A DNA stretch of 64,000 nt, from assembly GCA_038210655.1 (NCBI GenBank), contig JBBQWM010000002.1, positions 124,001-188,000 of the forward strand. The letters are read 5' to 3'. Position numbers and translations under genes: made by a program. Positions 24,923 through 33,689 of this stretch are shown here, in pieces (the first letter of the stretch is position 1; each line of letters begins with the position of its first letter). The DNA is from 54-19 sp038210655. GTDB taxonomy: Bacteria; Chloroflexota; Chloroflexia; Chloroheliales; Chloroheliaceae. The notes under the pieces were generated by a model. That model saw only the letters and a program-made list of their open reading frames with translations. It had not been told where the DNA came from and ran no database searches.

Positions 24923-25759
24923 ATGCAATTTGTGGAAGAAAAACAATTCAAGCCTCTAGGCGTACTCGATAGCGGGGTCGGCGGCTTATCAATCGTGGGC
25001 GAATTGCAAAAGTATTTGCCGCACGAAGATGTTTTATATTTTGCCGATAGCGGTAACTGCCCTTATGGAGTACGCCCAGTTGCGGAAATTCGGGACTTGA
25101 CCCGACAGGTTGCCCGCTTTTTGATCGAGCAGAGTGTGAAGGCCCTGGTGGTTGCATGCAACACCGCCAGCACCGCTTCGGTTGCTACTTTGCGCCAGGA
25201 ATGGCCGACTATCCCAATAATCGGGATGGTTCCCGCCGTCAAGCCTGCTGCCAGCCTGACCCGGAGCGGCGTGATTGGGGTACTGGCAACCGAGGCGACC
25301 GGTCGCGCCCCGGTGCTGCTCGACGTAATAGATCGCTTTGCCTCGGATGTGGAAGTTATAGTGGCTACGCCACCCGGTTTGGTCGAGGCGGTCGAGGCGG
25401 GCCAGGCTGCTGCCCCTGCTACGGTAGCCCTGTTACGCCAAACGCTCGAACCGATGCTGGAAGCCGGAGCCGATGCGCTAGTGCTGGGCTGTACCCACTT
25501 CCCTTTTCTGCGCCCGACCCTGGAAAATATTGTGCAGGGCCGGATGCACTTGATCGATAGCGGAGAAGCGGTCGCCCGCCAGACAAAACGGGTGCTGACC
25601 GAGGCCCGGCTACTCAACCCGCAAGATGTTCTCGGTCGGCTGACCTGCTACACCAGTGGCGATCTGGCGACTGCCCGCCGGGTAATGCCAAAACTGCTTG
25701 GTCTGGACGACCCTTCCCGGCTCAACTTGATTTCGGCTTCAACTCCGAGTCTTAGGTAA
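24923..25759 (+). CDS. murI: MurI, glutamate racemase
   Basis: 278 aa, normal length. Makes D-glutamate for peptidoglycan in the cytoplasm. Both catalytic cysteines are present, Cys79 in VVACNTASTAS and Cys190 in LGCTHFPFL, with Asp16-Ser17 in GVLDSGVGG and His192 completing the active site. It starts 3 bp after the AbrB-like gene with no strong ribosome site of its own, so it is probably translationally coupled to it. Confidence 0.96.
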   Translation: MQFVEEKQFKPLGVLDSGVGGLSIVGELQKYLPHEDVLYFADSGNCPYGVRPVAEIRDLTRQVARFLIEQSVKALVVACNTASTASVATLRQEWPTIPIIGMVPAVKPAASLTRSGVIGVLATEATGRAPVLLDVIDRFASDVEVIVATPPGLVEAVEAGQAAAPATVALLRQTLEPMLEAGADALVLGCTHFPFLRPTLENIVQGRMHLIDSGEAVARQTKRVLTEARLLNPQDVLGRLTCYTSGDLATARRVMPKLLGLDDPSRLNLISASTPSLR

Positions 25760-26265
25760 ACCGTTACAGAAATTCTACTCTTAAAGGGCTAAATTTGGTG
25801 TAAAATAGAGCGACAAACTAATAGTGATTATAGATTTACAAACAATTGAGATTCTGCGGTGGGGACTTTCTTTATTTAACTGTAACTATTCAGCCGTGTC
25901 ATTCTGAGCGAAGCGAAGAATCTAGATTCTTCGCTTCGCTCAGAATGACACGCTTGAGGCTGACCGAATAGTTACATTTAACCTATCCTATCAATCAAAA
26001 ATGGGTAATCTCCTGCTTTAGAATGACACGGTGTGAACGGCTAATAATATTCAGGAACAGCTTAATCCGCCCTGCTTGTTTAGGTCAAGAGCGAATGTAG
26101 TCTCAACTACTGCTCATTTCCACCTTTTGTAATAACTTTGTATAATAAGAATTGGACTTTGCTAACCGTGAAGACGGTTAGTTATGATTATCTTCTTCTC
26201 CATGCTTTGGTTAAACTAACCCAGGTAAAGCCGTGATAATTTGGGCGGCAGAAAGGTAGCGCAAA
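25760..26265. other. Intergenic region with family A palindrome and SDR promoter
   Basis: 506 bp without a gene. Apart from the family A element at 25882-25975, a second degenerate fragment (TTAGAATGACACGGTGTGAAC) lies at about 26018-26038, and a TATAAT box with TTGTAATAA upstream is at about 26128-26147, about 120 bp before the SDR gene. Confidence 0.5.
25882..25975. repeat. Family A element with a perfect 56-bp palindrome
   Basis: 94 bp with ends GTAACTATTCAGCC / GGCTGACCGAATAGTTAC. Positions 25896-25951 form a perfect palindrome of 2 x 28 bases centred on TCT|AGA with no loop, the best preserved member of the family in the window. Confidence 0.9.
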
Positions 26266-27510
26266 ATGCCCTTCGATTCGCAAAAGTACGCCAACGTACT
26301 ACCTGACCGACCGCTGACCCTTCTGACCGGGGCGACCGGCTCATTGGGCCAGGAGTTGCTCTATCAATTGCTGACGGCTCGGCCCAACGACCATTTTTTG
26401 GTGCTGGCCCGTAGTGGCTCCCGCAAGCAAGCGGGTGGGGCCGAGCGGCGGGTCAAGGCCGTTTTACGTACTTATCTGTCCGGCGAAAAGCTTGAAAACG
26501 CCTGGAAGCGGGTCAGCGTTTTGGATGGCGATATGAGCGAAGAACACTTGGGCCTCTCACCCAGACTTTACACCGAAACTGCCGAACGGCTGACCCAGGT
26601 GATCCACTGCGCGGCGGCAGTCCGCTTTGACCAGCCTCTAAGCGAAGCCCGCAATATCAATCTGGAAGGTACTCGCCGGATGCTGGATTTAGCCAGTAAA
26701 GCCCGACAAGCCGGGCGAGAAGTACGCTTCGATTACATCGGGACAGCTTATGTCGCCGGAAAACGCCACAATGTAATTTACGAAAACGAGCTTGAGCATA
26801 GGCGGGGGTTCCATAATAGCTACGAGCAATCCAAATACGAGTCGGAGCAGTTAGTCCGCCAGCATCGGGCCGACTTTCCGGTTACGATCTACCGGCCCAG
26901 CATTATTATCGGCAACAGCCGAACCGGGGAAACCAGCAACTTTAAGGCTTTTTACTGGCCTTTGCGGGTGTATGCGATGGGCCAAATGCGGGTACTGCCG
27001 GGGGTAGCCAATTGCCGGATCGACCTTGTGCCGGTCGATTTTGTAGCCTCGGCGGTGGTCGAGCTAAGTAGCCGCCTCGATAGTCAGGATCAGTGCTATC
27101 ATCTGACTGCCGGGCGCAACAACCTGATTACCTTGCGCGAGATTATGACGGCGGCAATTAACTTCTTCCAGATCAAGCCGCCAACTTTGATCCATCCGAT
27201 GCTGCTCAAGCCGGTCGAAAGTAGTTTGGGTCGGCTCTTGCTCAACCAACGCTCGCTCAAGACCTTGCGGTTGGGCAACTCTTACTATCCCTATTTTGCG
27301 CTCAAGCTGGAATTTGATACGCAGCAGGCGGCCCAGGCGCTTGCTCCGGCAGGGATCGTGCCACCCTCGCCGCACGCTTTCTTCGAGCGACTTTTCCAAT
27401 ATTGTGTCGCAAGCGATTGGGGTCGTAAACAGCTTCACGACCCGGCTTCTACCGAACTGGTCAAGCCGCCGTTAGCCGGGTTCGACCCTCAAGTAGCCAG
27501 CGCGATTTAA
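26266..27510 (+). CDS. SDR family oxidoreductase, thioester-reductase-like
   Basis: 414 aa. Extended SDR fold: NAD(P)-binding LLTGATGSLGQELL (Gly22-Gly28), HCAAAVRFDQPLSEARNINL, catalytic Tyr187/Lys191 in SYEQSKYES and YRPSIIIGNSRTGE. These match the NAD_binding_4 group (fatty acyl-CoA reductases and thioester reductase domains), which release acyl chains as aldehydes or alcohols. There is no C-terminal sterile domain; the last ~130 residues are of unclear fold. Neighbours give no pathway. AAAGGTAGC precedes the ATG. Confidence 0.82.
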   Translation: MPFDSQKYANVLPDRPLTLLTGATGSLGQELLYQLLTARPNDHFLVLARSGSRKQAGGAERRVKAVLRTYLSGEKLENAWKRVSVLDGDMSEEHLGLSPRLYTETAERLTQVIHCAAAVRFDQPLSEARNINLEGTRRMLDLASKARQAGREVRFDYIGTAYVAGKRHNVIYENELEHRRGFHNSYEQSKYESEQLVRQHRADFPVTIYRPSIIIGNSRTGETSNFKAFYWPLRVYAMGQMRVLPGVANCRIDLVPVDFVASAVVELSSRLDSQDQCYHLTAGRNNLITLREIMTAAINFFQIKPPTLIHPMLLKPVESSLGRLLLNQRSLKTLRLGNSYYPYFALKLEFDTQQAAQALAPAGIVPPSPHAFFERLFQYCVASDWGRKQLHDPASTELVKPPLAGFDPQVASAI

Positions 27511-27525
27511 CCCGGTTGGGCCACG

Positions 27526-27549
27526 CCGGGCGACCTTTATGGTCGCCCC
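27526..27549. repeat. Single arm of a family D repeat
   Basis: GGGCGACCTTTATGGTCGCC resembles one arm of the 3932 element, with its own dyad symmetry. Confidence 0.5.
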
Positions 27550-27579
27550 TATCATTACTTTATTGGATAGGCTCTAAGC

Positions 27580-27655
27580 GGACATCTATGGACGGAGCCA
27601 TATCCAACAAATTACCCCGGCTCTTTGTGAAACACCGCTCCGCCCATAGATGTCC
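27580..27655. repeat. Interspersed element, family B, most symmetric copy
   Basis: 76 bp with 19-bp terminal inverted repeats GGACATCTATGGACGGAGC / GCTCCGCCCATAGATGTCC differing by one base. A heptamer array (about 27658-27677) abuts the right end. Confidence 0.8.
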
Positions 27656-27684
27656 CCCTTCATCCCTCATCCCTTGTTGATCCT

Positions 27685-28695
27685 CTAACGCAGGGCTAGA
27701 AATGGGTCGCGGGCGCGGGGGAGTTTGTACCAGACTTCATTGCAAGCGTCCAATTCTTCCTGCTCCAACTTTAGATCAACCGCCGCGAGTGTTTCGGTCA
27801 GTTGTTCCGGGCGACTGGCTCCTAAGATGGCCGACGTAATATCCGGTTGGGCCAGCGTCCAGGCCAACGCCACCTGCGCCAGCGACCTTTGGCGCGGCTC
27901 GAAAAACTGGCGCAGTTCTTCGACGGCCATAAATTGAGCCTCCTGCCAGTAACGGGCCTGGTACATCTTGCCAGCCTGATAGAGCGAGAAGCGCGTACCT
28001 TCTTCGGTAGTCTGGCCCGGTGTGTAACGCCCGGTCAGAAAGCCACCGGCCAGTGGATTATAGACAATCACGCCCAACTCTTCGGCCCGGCACAAAGGCA
28101 AAACCTCATTTTCGATCTCGCGGAAGAGAATGTTGTAGCGGGGTTGGTCGCTCTCAAAGCGGGCCAGCCCTAGCTTGTCGCTAACCCACAAAGCTTTTGC
28201 CAACTGATAGGCTTGGTAATTGCTACATCCGACATAGCGCACCTTCCCGGCCTTGACCAGATCGTTCAGGGCTTCCATCGTCTCCTCGATAGGCGTTTCC
28301 AGGTCGGGGCTATGCACCTGATAGAGGTCAATATAGTCGGTCTGGAGCCGTCGCAGGCTGGCTTCGACCGCCGCAAAGATATACTTGCGCGAAAGGCCGC
28401 TCTCGTTTGGGCCGTCGCCCATCGCTCCCCGGCACTTGGTTGCCAGCACCATTTGGTCGCGGGTCTTATGCTTTTTAATCCACTTGCCCACGATTTCCTC
28501 GGTGCTGCCGCGGGTCTCGGCGGTCGCCCCTAACGGGTAGACATCGGCGGTATCGAAGAAGAATACGCCGCCTTCCCAGGCCGTATCCATAATTGCAAAA
28601 GAAGCTGTCTCGTCGCACTGGTTCCCAAAAGTCATAGTTCCGAGGCAAATCTCACTAACTTTTAGACCGGTACGACCCAGGCGCTTGATTTTCAT
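27685..28695 (-). CDS. Aldo/keto reductase
   Basis: 336 aa from ATG 28695 (GGAAG upstream); the in-frame extension to 28773 has no family similarity. It begins MKIKRLGRTGLKVSEICLG, as AKRs of the YajO/Gfo-like cluster do. Catalytic tetrad: Asp and Tyr in FFDTADVYPLG, Lys in MVLATKCRG, His in YQVHSPD. The C-terminal nucleotide-binding segment is SAILGASRPEQLTETL. NADPH-dependent reduction of an unknown aldehyde or ketone. Single gene. Confidence 0.93.
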   Translation of the reverse strand: MKIKRLGRTGLKVSEICLGTMTFGNQCDETASFAIMDTAWEGGVFFFDTADVYPLGATAETRGSTEEIVGKWIKKHKTRDQMVLATKCRGAMGDGPNESGLSRKYIFAAVEASLRRLQTDYIDLYQVHSPDLETPIEETMEALNDLVKAGKVRYVGCSNYQAYQLAKALWVSDKLGLARFESDQPRYNILFREIENEVLPLCRAEELGVIVYNPLAGGFLTGRYTPGQTTEEGTRFSLYQAGKMYQARYWQEAQFMAVEELRQFFEPRQRSLAQVALAWTLAQPDITSAILGASRPEQLTETLAAVDLKLEQEELDACNEVWYKLPRARDPFLALR

Positions 28696-28870
28696 GACAT
28701 TTTCTTCCTTCTCTATTTCTTCCCTTCCATACGTATCTCTATTCGCTATGATACCACAAGCCACCTCCACCATCCTGATACAAGGGGGTGGTCGAGCCGT
28801 GTGGGTACAGATAGCTGTTCTGATATTACCTCGGTTTACCGTTAACCGAGGACTTTTAGCCTCTGAGAAA

Positions 28871-29428
28871 TTACAAGTCGTATGATATACGAGGATTAAG
28901 CCTTTTTCGTATCGATGCTTTTAAAGCATCATTCACTGGTGAAGTGTCGTAAATACCCGACACATACCACTCTGCCGCCGTTTGCACCATTTGGTCTATA
29001 GTTTCAAATAGAACCCCTATACTATGATATATTCCAATTACAGGGTGCAGTAAACCTTCTGTGAGGGTTGGCTCACAGTAGATAGTGCAATAATCTCCTT
29101 CATAGAAGGCAAAGGGAAAACACTGCGCCAGGCTTATTGAAAAGTACTGCTGGTCATAGTATTTTAGAAGATCTTTATACCACTGAATTGCGTCACTGAG
29201 TGGGATGAATTGATGTTCGCCAAACAACTTTTCAGGCTTGTAGGGGTCGTCAACACCGTCGTGCCACTCGTATAGCTCGTACAACTCCTCTGGCGGAACC
29301 AAACCCAACGGACTGAGAGCGGCTTGCAAATCGGCCCGCTTCAAGCCGGGCCGCAGGTGCTGGCGCATGGGGATGCCCCTATGCTCGAATATATCGACAA
29401 GTCTTTCGAGCGATTGAGTTAATGACAT
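28871..29428 (-). CDS. SMI1/KNR4 (SUKH) family-like protein
   Basis: 185 aa. The N-terminal part (PGLKRADLQAALSPLGLVPPEELYELYEWHDGVDD) is the SUKH hallmark: helix, then LP/VP-x-E-L, then the W-x-G/DG turn. The C-terminus has the usual beta-rich LAQCFPFAFYEGDYCTIYC. SUKH proteins are often immunity proteins to secreted toxins; others are housekeeping. It sits 18 bp after a HEAT-repeat gene on the same strand; AGGAGG is a strong ribosome site. Both genes are AT-richer than their surroundings, suggesting joint acquisition. No toxin gene adjoins them. Confidence 0.8.
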   Translation of the reverse strand: MSLTQSLERLVDIFEHRGIPMRQHLRPGLKRADLQAALSPLGLVPPEELYELYEWHDGVDDPYKPEKLFGEHQFIPLSDAIQWYKDLLKYYDQQYFSISLAQCFPFAFYEGDYCTIYCEPTLTEGLLHPVIGIYHSIGVLFETIDQMVQTAAEWYVSGIYDTSPVNDALKASIRKRLNPRISYDL

Positions 29429-29446
29429 CGGTTTTCCTCCTTTTGT

Positions 29447-30313
29447 TTACCCCAATTCTTGAATACGTTTGATAGCTTCGGCAGCGGCTTTTTTGATTCT
29501 TTTATTTAGTGCTGGGTTATCATTGTCAATACTTTCTAATCTCTTTAAGAAAACTAAGGCTCGTGTATCGCCTAATTCTTCTAAGGCCTTAATACCAGTT
29601 AATTGCAAATCCTCATATTGATCATTTTCAAGTGCTTCAATAATAGGTTCAACTGCCCGTATATCTCCTAACAGCCCTAATGCTTCGATGACATTTCTAC
29701 GTAAAAAGATATCCTCGTGTTTGAGATGAGGAAGTAGTGCTTCAACTGCTCGTTTATCTCCTATCTTCCCCAAAGCCAAAGCTGCATCCATACCAACATC
29801 GTAACTCTCATCTTCATTAAGGAGATGTATAAGAGGTGTAATTGTTTTTGGATCTTTGAGATTGCCCAAAGCGCGGGCAGCAGCTTGGCGTACTTTTTTA
29901 CTTTCATTATCAAGAGCCTTAATAAGTGGTTCTGTCATTTGAACACTTCTAAAAGCATGTAAAGATCCAATAGCAACAGCAGCAACATCTTCATCTCTGT
30001 CATTAATAGCTTCGAGAAGTGCCGGAACTACCAGTCCATCACCAAACCTGGCTAAAGCAGCAGCAGCTTGGTGACGAGCTTTACGATTTCCCTTCTTTAA
30101 CGTTTTGAGGAATGCCTCTATAACTGGATCATAAATTGAAAACAGGGCAATCGTGGCATGATCCCGCACGTTTTTATTTTTATCTCCCAAAGCTTTAACG
30201 AGGCGTGGTATTACAGGTTCACCAAACTTAGCTAAAGCTATAGAAGCGTCATAACGTACCCGAAATTCCTCATCCTTCAGAGCATTCATAAGATCATCTA
30301 TATCCGGATTCAT
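29447..30313 (-). CDS. HEAT-repeat (PBS-lyase-like) protein
   Basis: 288 aa from ATG 30313 (AAAGG upstream); the upstream in-frame extension looks non-coding. Made entirely of about nine ~31-residue HEAT units of the type VRxxAAxALGxLGDxRAVxPLIxAL, e.g. VRQAAARALGNLKDPKTITP and LRRNVIEALGLLGDIRAVEP. Such solenoids act as protein-binding scaffolds, or as E/Z-type bilin lyase relatives; no phycobiliproteins are expected here. Unusually AT-rich for the window. Forms an operon with the SUKH gene 18 bp downstream. Confidence 0.88.
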   Translation of the reverse strand: MNPDIDDLMNALKDEEFRVRYDASIALAKFGEPVIPRLVKALGDKNKNVRDHATIALFSIYDPVIEAFLKTLKKGNRKARHQAAAALARFGDGLVVPALLEAINDRDEDVAAVAIGSLHAFRSVQMTEPLIKALDNESKKVRQAAARALGNLKDPKTITPLIHLLNEDESYDVGMDAALALGKIGDKRAVEALLPHLKHEDIFLRRNVIEALGLLGDIRAVEPIIEALENDQYEDLQLTGIKALEELGDTRALVFLKRLESIDNDNPALNKRIKKAAAEAIKRIQELG

Positions 30314-30747
30314 AATCTTATACCTTTGGGTTAATTTGCTATCGTACACAACTAAAGGGAAAGAGAAGAAGCTGTTCACATATGGTAAAGTACCGTTTTG
30401 ATACCGACTAATGTAGAAACAGAAGCAAATTGAATGACTGCCAACCTTCGCCTTTATCGTGCCATAAAAGTCCAATTGCTGCAACTGTGGCCTGGGCTAA
30501 AGGGCGGCAATCGTAATATTTAATCGTCTTAATGTAGGGTGGCAAAGATTTGGACAACAATTACTCAGGTTGCCTCGAATTTTGATATAATCTAAGGTAT
30601 GGCTAAGACTCTATCGGAAAAATCTATGGACGGAGCCATATCCAACAAAACTACCCTGGCTCCTGTAAGATATTGCTCCGCCAATGGACGGTGGTCTATA
30701 ACAGGTTTATTGACAGCTATAATAAAGAAATGGTTGAGTGCTGACTG
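30314..30747. other. Intergenic region with promoter box and family B element
   Basis: 434 bp between divergent genes. Contains TATAAT at about 30586-30591 facing the Fe-S gene and a family B element (30616-30690). No gene seen. Confidence 0.5.
30616..30690. repeat. Interspersed element, family B
   Basis: 75 bp; left arm AATCTATGGACGGAGCCATA, right arm ATTGCTCCGCCAATGGAC in inverted orientation. It lies between the promoter box and the Fe-S protein gene, so it would be part of that mRNA leader. Confidence 0.75.
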
Positions 30748-31233
30748 ATGATCGACATGAACTTGAAGGTGAACGGGGAGCCAGCGCAATGGCGGGTCGC
30801 ACCGGGTGAGACTTTGCTAGAAGCCTTGCGGCGACATCATTATAAAGGGCCAAAGCTGGTCTGCGGCACAGGCGATTGTTGCGCCTGTACCGTAATGCTA
30901 AACGATAAATCGGTCTGCGCGTGCTGTCTACCGGCCCTCAAAGCCGATGGGCAGGAGGTGCTGACCGTTGAAGGACTAGCCGATGGCGAGGTCTTGCACC
31001 CCTTACAGGCCGCTTTTGCCGATGCTGCCGCCGCCCAGTGTGGTTTTTGTACTCCCGGCTTTTTGATGCGCTCCTACGCTTTTCTTCAGGAGCGCGACCC
31101 CTCGACTTTGCCGACCGAACAGGAAGTCCGCAAAGCATTGGCCGGGAATATCTGCCGTTGCACCGGGTATGTCAAGCCGGTACAAGCGGTGATCGAGGCT
31201 GCTAAGGTAATGCAAAATCAATCTAAAGCATAA
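30748..31233 (+). CDS. Solitary [2Fe-2S] subunit of the xanthine dehydrogenase/CoxS family
   Basis: 161 aa, standard length for the small subunit of molybdenum hydroxylases. N-terminal plant-type ferredoxin cluster CGTGDCCACTVMLNDKSVCA (the usual Gly after the second Cys is Cys here), and a C-terminal four-helix domain with CGFCTPGFLMR and NICRCTGY binding the second cluster. It would pass electrons between Moco and FAD subunits. No CoxL/XdhA (Moco) or CoxM (FAD) gene is in the window, so partners must be encoded elsewhere. A second ATG 9 bases in is possible. Confidence 0.92.
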   Translation: MIDMNLKVNGEPAQWRVAPGETLLEALRRHHYKGPKLVCGTGDCCACTVMLNDKSVCACCLPALKADGQEVLTVEGLADGEVLHPLQAAFADAAAAQCGFCTPGFLMRSYAFLQERDPSTLPTEQEVRKALAGNICRCTGYVKPVQAVIEAAKVMQNQSKA

Positions 31234-31304
31234 GGTAGCAAAGCTCCGATCAACCAGATCATCTTTACCAAAAGAGGCTGTAGCTGAAAGTAACCAAATC
31301 AGAG

Positions 31305-31365
31305 GGTAACTACTAAATTTCAGTTTTTCTCTGCCTTCTCTGCGTCTCTGCGGTGAGTAGTTACC
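31305..31365. repeat. 61-bp element with 10-bp perfect terminal inverted repeats
   Basis: Ends GGTAACTACT / AGTAGTTACC resemble the family A termini, but the inside (TTCTCTGCGTCTCTGCGG) is different. Possibly a distinct MITE sharing the same mobilising enzyme. Confidence 0.65.
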
Positions 31366-31404
31366 TTAGAGGTAGCTACGGCCATCGCTAAATCTGGAGA
31401 AGGC

Positions 31405-31452
31405 AAAAAGAGAGGGGAGAGGCAGAAAGCTTCTTGCCTCTCCCCTCTTCTT
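31405..31452 (-). terminator. Rho-independent terminator of the BNR-repeat gene
   Basis: 13-bp stem AGAGGGGAGAGGC/GCCTCTCCCCTCT followed on the minus strand by CTTTTTGCC, just downstream of the 31462-33153 gene. Confidence 0.88.
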
Positions 31453-31461
31453 AAATAAGAG

Positions 31462-33153
31462 TTACGGTGTAACCTTGCTTACATAAGCATCGGAATTACC
31501 GAACTGAGAAGTACACGATAGAGGTGGGGCAGGTTTGCTTACCGGCTCAGTAGCCGGGTCTTTGCCAGCCCGCGCATCGACCACATCTTCTTCGTCTTCC
31601 CGTAAAACGGCACCGATACTCACCAGATATTTTTGGTAAGCATCCACCGCCGGACAACCTACACCCTGCCGACTATCGGTATAGATAAACCAGGCCGCAC
31701 TATTGGTCGAGACCAGCGTGCTGTAATCACCCCAGAACTGCCGTTGCAAATTGTTCTGAGCGCTGGCTGCCGGGTCGGACGAAACTGTCGTGATCTTTTT
31801 GGGAGCCGACCAGCCACCATTGGTCGGTTTGCTGACATAGTAACTGTTGATGGCAGCATTGCCGGTTCCAAAAGTATTGGGATTAATCGCCGTCATCGCC
31901 TGATAACCGAGGTCTACCCGACCGTTCGGCGCAACGTCCAGCCCCTGGAAGAAAGCATAACCTTCTGCACCACTGACTACTACCGCTGCGCCCCAGGTCA
32001 GACCCTTGTTGGACGAAGTACTAACTACAATCCGACCAACATTATTGATCCTGGTAGCCCAGGAAGCATAAAGCGTCGTGCTGCCGGAGCGCGGGTCGGC
32101 GGCGATAGTAGCGAAACTATCGGTGCGGAAATTAGCGCCCGGTATTGGGTCTTGAATATCTGTAACCGCTCCAATCGTAATCTCGCTTGACCAGGAAGTG
32201 CCGCCATTGCGTGAAATAGAGAGTACCTGCGAGGAAGCCTGTTCCCAGGCCACATAGACACTACCATCTGGGCCACTACGAACCACTGAACCCTGGCGAC
32301 CATTGCCTGTGCCGTTGTTACCGGCAGGCGAAAGTTGTTTGGGGGCTGCGAAAGTATTACCACCATCGCTTGAAAGCGTTACCATCACCGGTTCTGAACC
32401 ATTGCCGGTTCCTGTAGCCGAGCGGAACTCGGTCCAACTCATATAAGCTCGTCCGAAGTAAGGACTGCTGGCTAAGTTGTCCACCCAAAACGACTCTTTG
32501 TCGTTAAAATCGTTAGGGTTACTCTTGGTTGTAGCAATAACTGGGGCGCTCCAGGTGATCCCATTGTCATCCGAGTAAGAAACTGCCAGCAGTTCGGGAG
32601 CCTTATTGACCGGATAGGGGCTACGACCATCTTTGTAAGAGGCCAGTGTTGCATAGTAAGCTCGCGCTCCGTTTGCATACGAGAAGCCATTTCTGGTCGG
32701 TTTAGGGCCGTAAACAATCACCGGGTCTCCATCTGAGACGAGGTCACTGGCAATCCAACTGGCCTGGTCATCCAGCAGACCCCGATTAGTCCAACTGGTG
32801 CCTCCATTGGAAGAGGTATAAACCCCGGAAGTACCTACATTGGGGAAGAAAGAGCAGTCGCTAGAAGGTACGTTACCCCGGACTGGGCCAGGGCCGCAGG
32901 GTGGTTGGCGTTGCTCGTCATTTGATCCACCGATTAGCAATTGGCTGTTGGTTGGATTGACTGCGATAGTCGGCTCATTTTGCTTGTTGGTTGGGAAAAC
33001 CGCCGTAGTGTTAGAAGAAGGGTCTCCTTGCACCTGCGGGTTGTTGGCTTGGGTATCGCTCGATGTTGCTGCACTGACCGAAATAACTGTGTTAAGGGTT
33101 AAAACCATTGCACAAATTAGCACAGTAGTTCGGATAGAACGAGAATGTCTCAC
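31462..33153 (-). CDS. Secreted BNR/Asp-box beta-propeller protein (sialidase-like)
   Basis: 563 aa. Signal peptide (TVLICAMVLTLNTVISVSAA) then a Ser/Thr/Asn-rich stretch and a propeller with at least five Asp-box-like repeats: SSNGGTSWT, SDDNGITWS, SSDGGNTFA, SRNGGTSWS, SSNKGLTWG. The fold is that of exo-alpha-sialidases, but the Arg triad and nucleophile Tyr of true sialidases cannot be assigned by eye, so the activity is open. Cys pairs (PPCGPG ... SSDCSF) suggest disulfides outside the cell. A strong terminator follows; it is a single-gene unit. Confidence 0.78.
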   Translation of the reverse strand: MRHSRSIRTTVLICAMVLTLNTVISVSAATSSDTQANNPQVQGDPSSNTTAVFPTNKQNEPTIAVNPTNSQLLIGGSNDEQRQPPCGPGPVRGNVPSSDCSFFPNVGTSGVYTSSNGGTSWTNRGLLDDQASWIASDLVSDGDPVIVYGPKPTRNGFSYANGARAYYATLASYKDGRSPYPVNKAPELLAVSYSDDNGITWSAPVIATTKSNPNDFNDKESFWVDNLASSPYFGRAYMSWTEFRSATGTGNGSEPVMVTLSSDGGNTFAAPKQLSPAGNNGTGNGRQGSVVRSGPDGSVYVAWEQASSQVLSISRNGGTSWSSEITIGAVTDIQDPIPGANFRTDSFATIAADPRSGSTTLYASWATRINNVGRIVVSTSSNKGLTWGAAVVVSGAEGYAFFQGLDVAPNGRVDLGYQAMTAINPNTFGTGNAAINSYYVSKPTNGGWSAPKKITTVSSDPAASAQNNLQRQFWGDYSTLVSTNSAAWFIYTDSRQGVGCPAVDAYQKYLVSIGAVLREDEEDVVDARAGKDPATEPVSKPAPPLSCTSQFGNSDAYVSKVTP

Positions 33154-33689
33154 AATAGATCTCCTTCATAGCTTTATTTGCTAGAATCCAGTTGCACCAA
33201 TCTAAACTCTCAATGAGTAGAATGGGCAATTGGATAAAGGTAAGCGGGTAATACCACCGCAAAGATCACAATACTACCCGGAATTATCAAATTAAGCTCA
33301 TTGCCAAACCAACCCTGAGCAGGTTAGTTGGGAATTGCTTATCGATTATCCGGTCAAAGCTTTGCTAAAAGAAATTGAGTAGTGACATGCTAATACAAGT
33401 TAGGACGTTAGGGTGTTATCGCTATTGTTGTGTTAGATCAATTTGGAACTGTTCTTTTCTATTTCCAGGAATTACAAAGCTTATGCTAAAATAATTTAAC
33501 AACTCAGCAAGCGATTCGTTTGACCAAAATAAGCTAAATTGAGTAATAATATCTTAAATCGAAAAGGACTGACCTGTTATAGCGGGTCAATCCTTTTGAT
33601 TTTATTTAGTTCGTTGCTGTTTGCCAAGAAACTTCGGTAATTCGTGATTGGAGGTTGCCATTTTCAGCAAAATCTCACTCAAACCGTTT
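33154..33689. other. Intergenic region, AT-rich
   Basis: 536 bp between two minus-strand genes. Only the hairpin at 33562-33597 stands out; the rest should contain the promoter of the BNR-repeat gene but no clear boxes or genes. Confidence 0.45.
33562..33597 (-). terminator. Terminator of the ATP-grasp gene
   Basis: Stem AAAAGGA-(C)TGACC / GGGTCA-a-TCCTTTT with T-rich flanks on both sides; it lies downstream of the minus-strand ATP-grasp gene. Confidence 0.75.

Noticed and set aside
31462..33153. Calling the BNR protein a true sialidase
   Set aside because: Asp boxes show the fold only; the catalytic Arg triad and Tyr could not be assigned.
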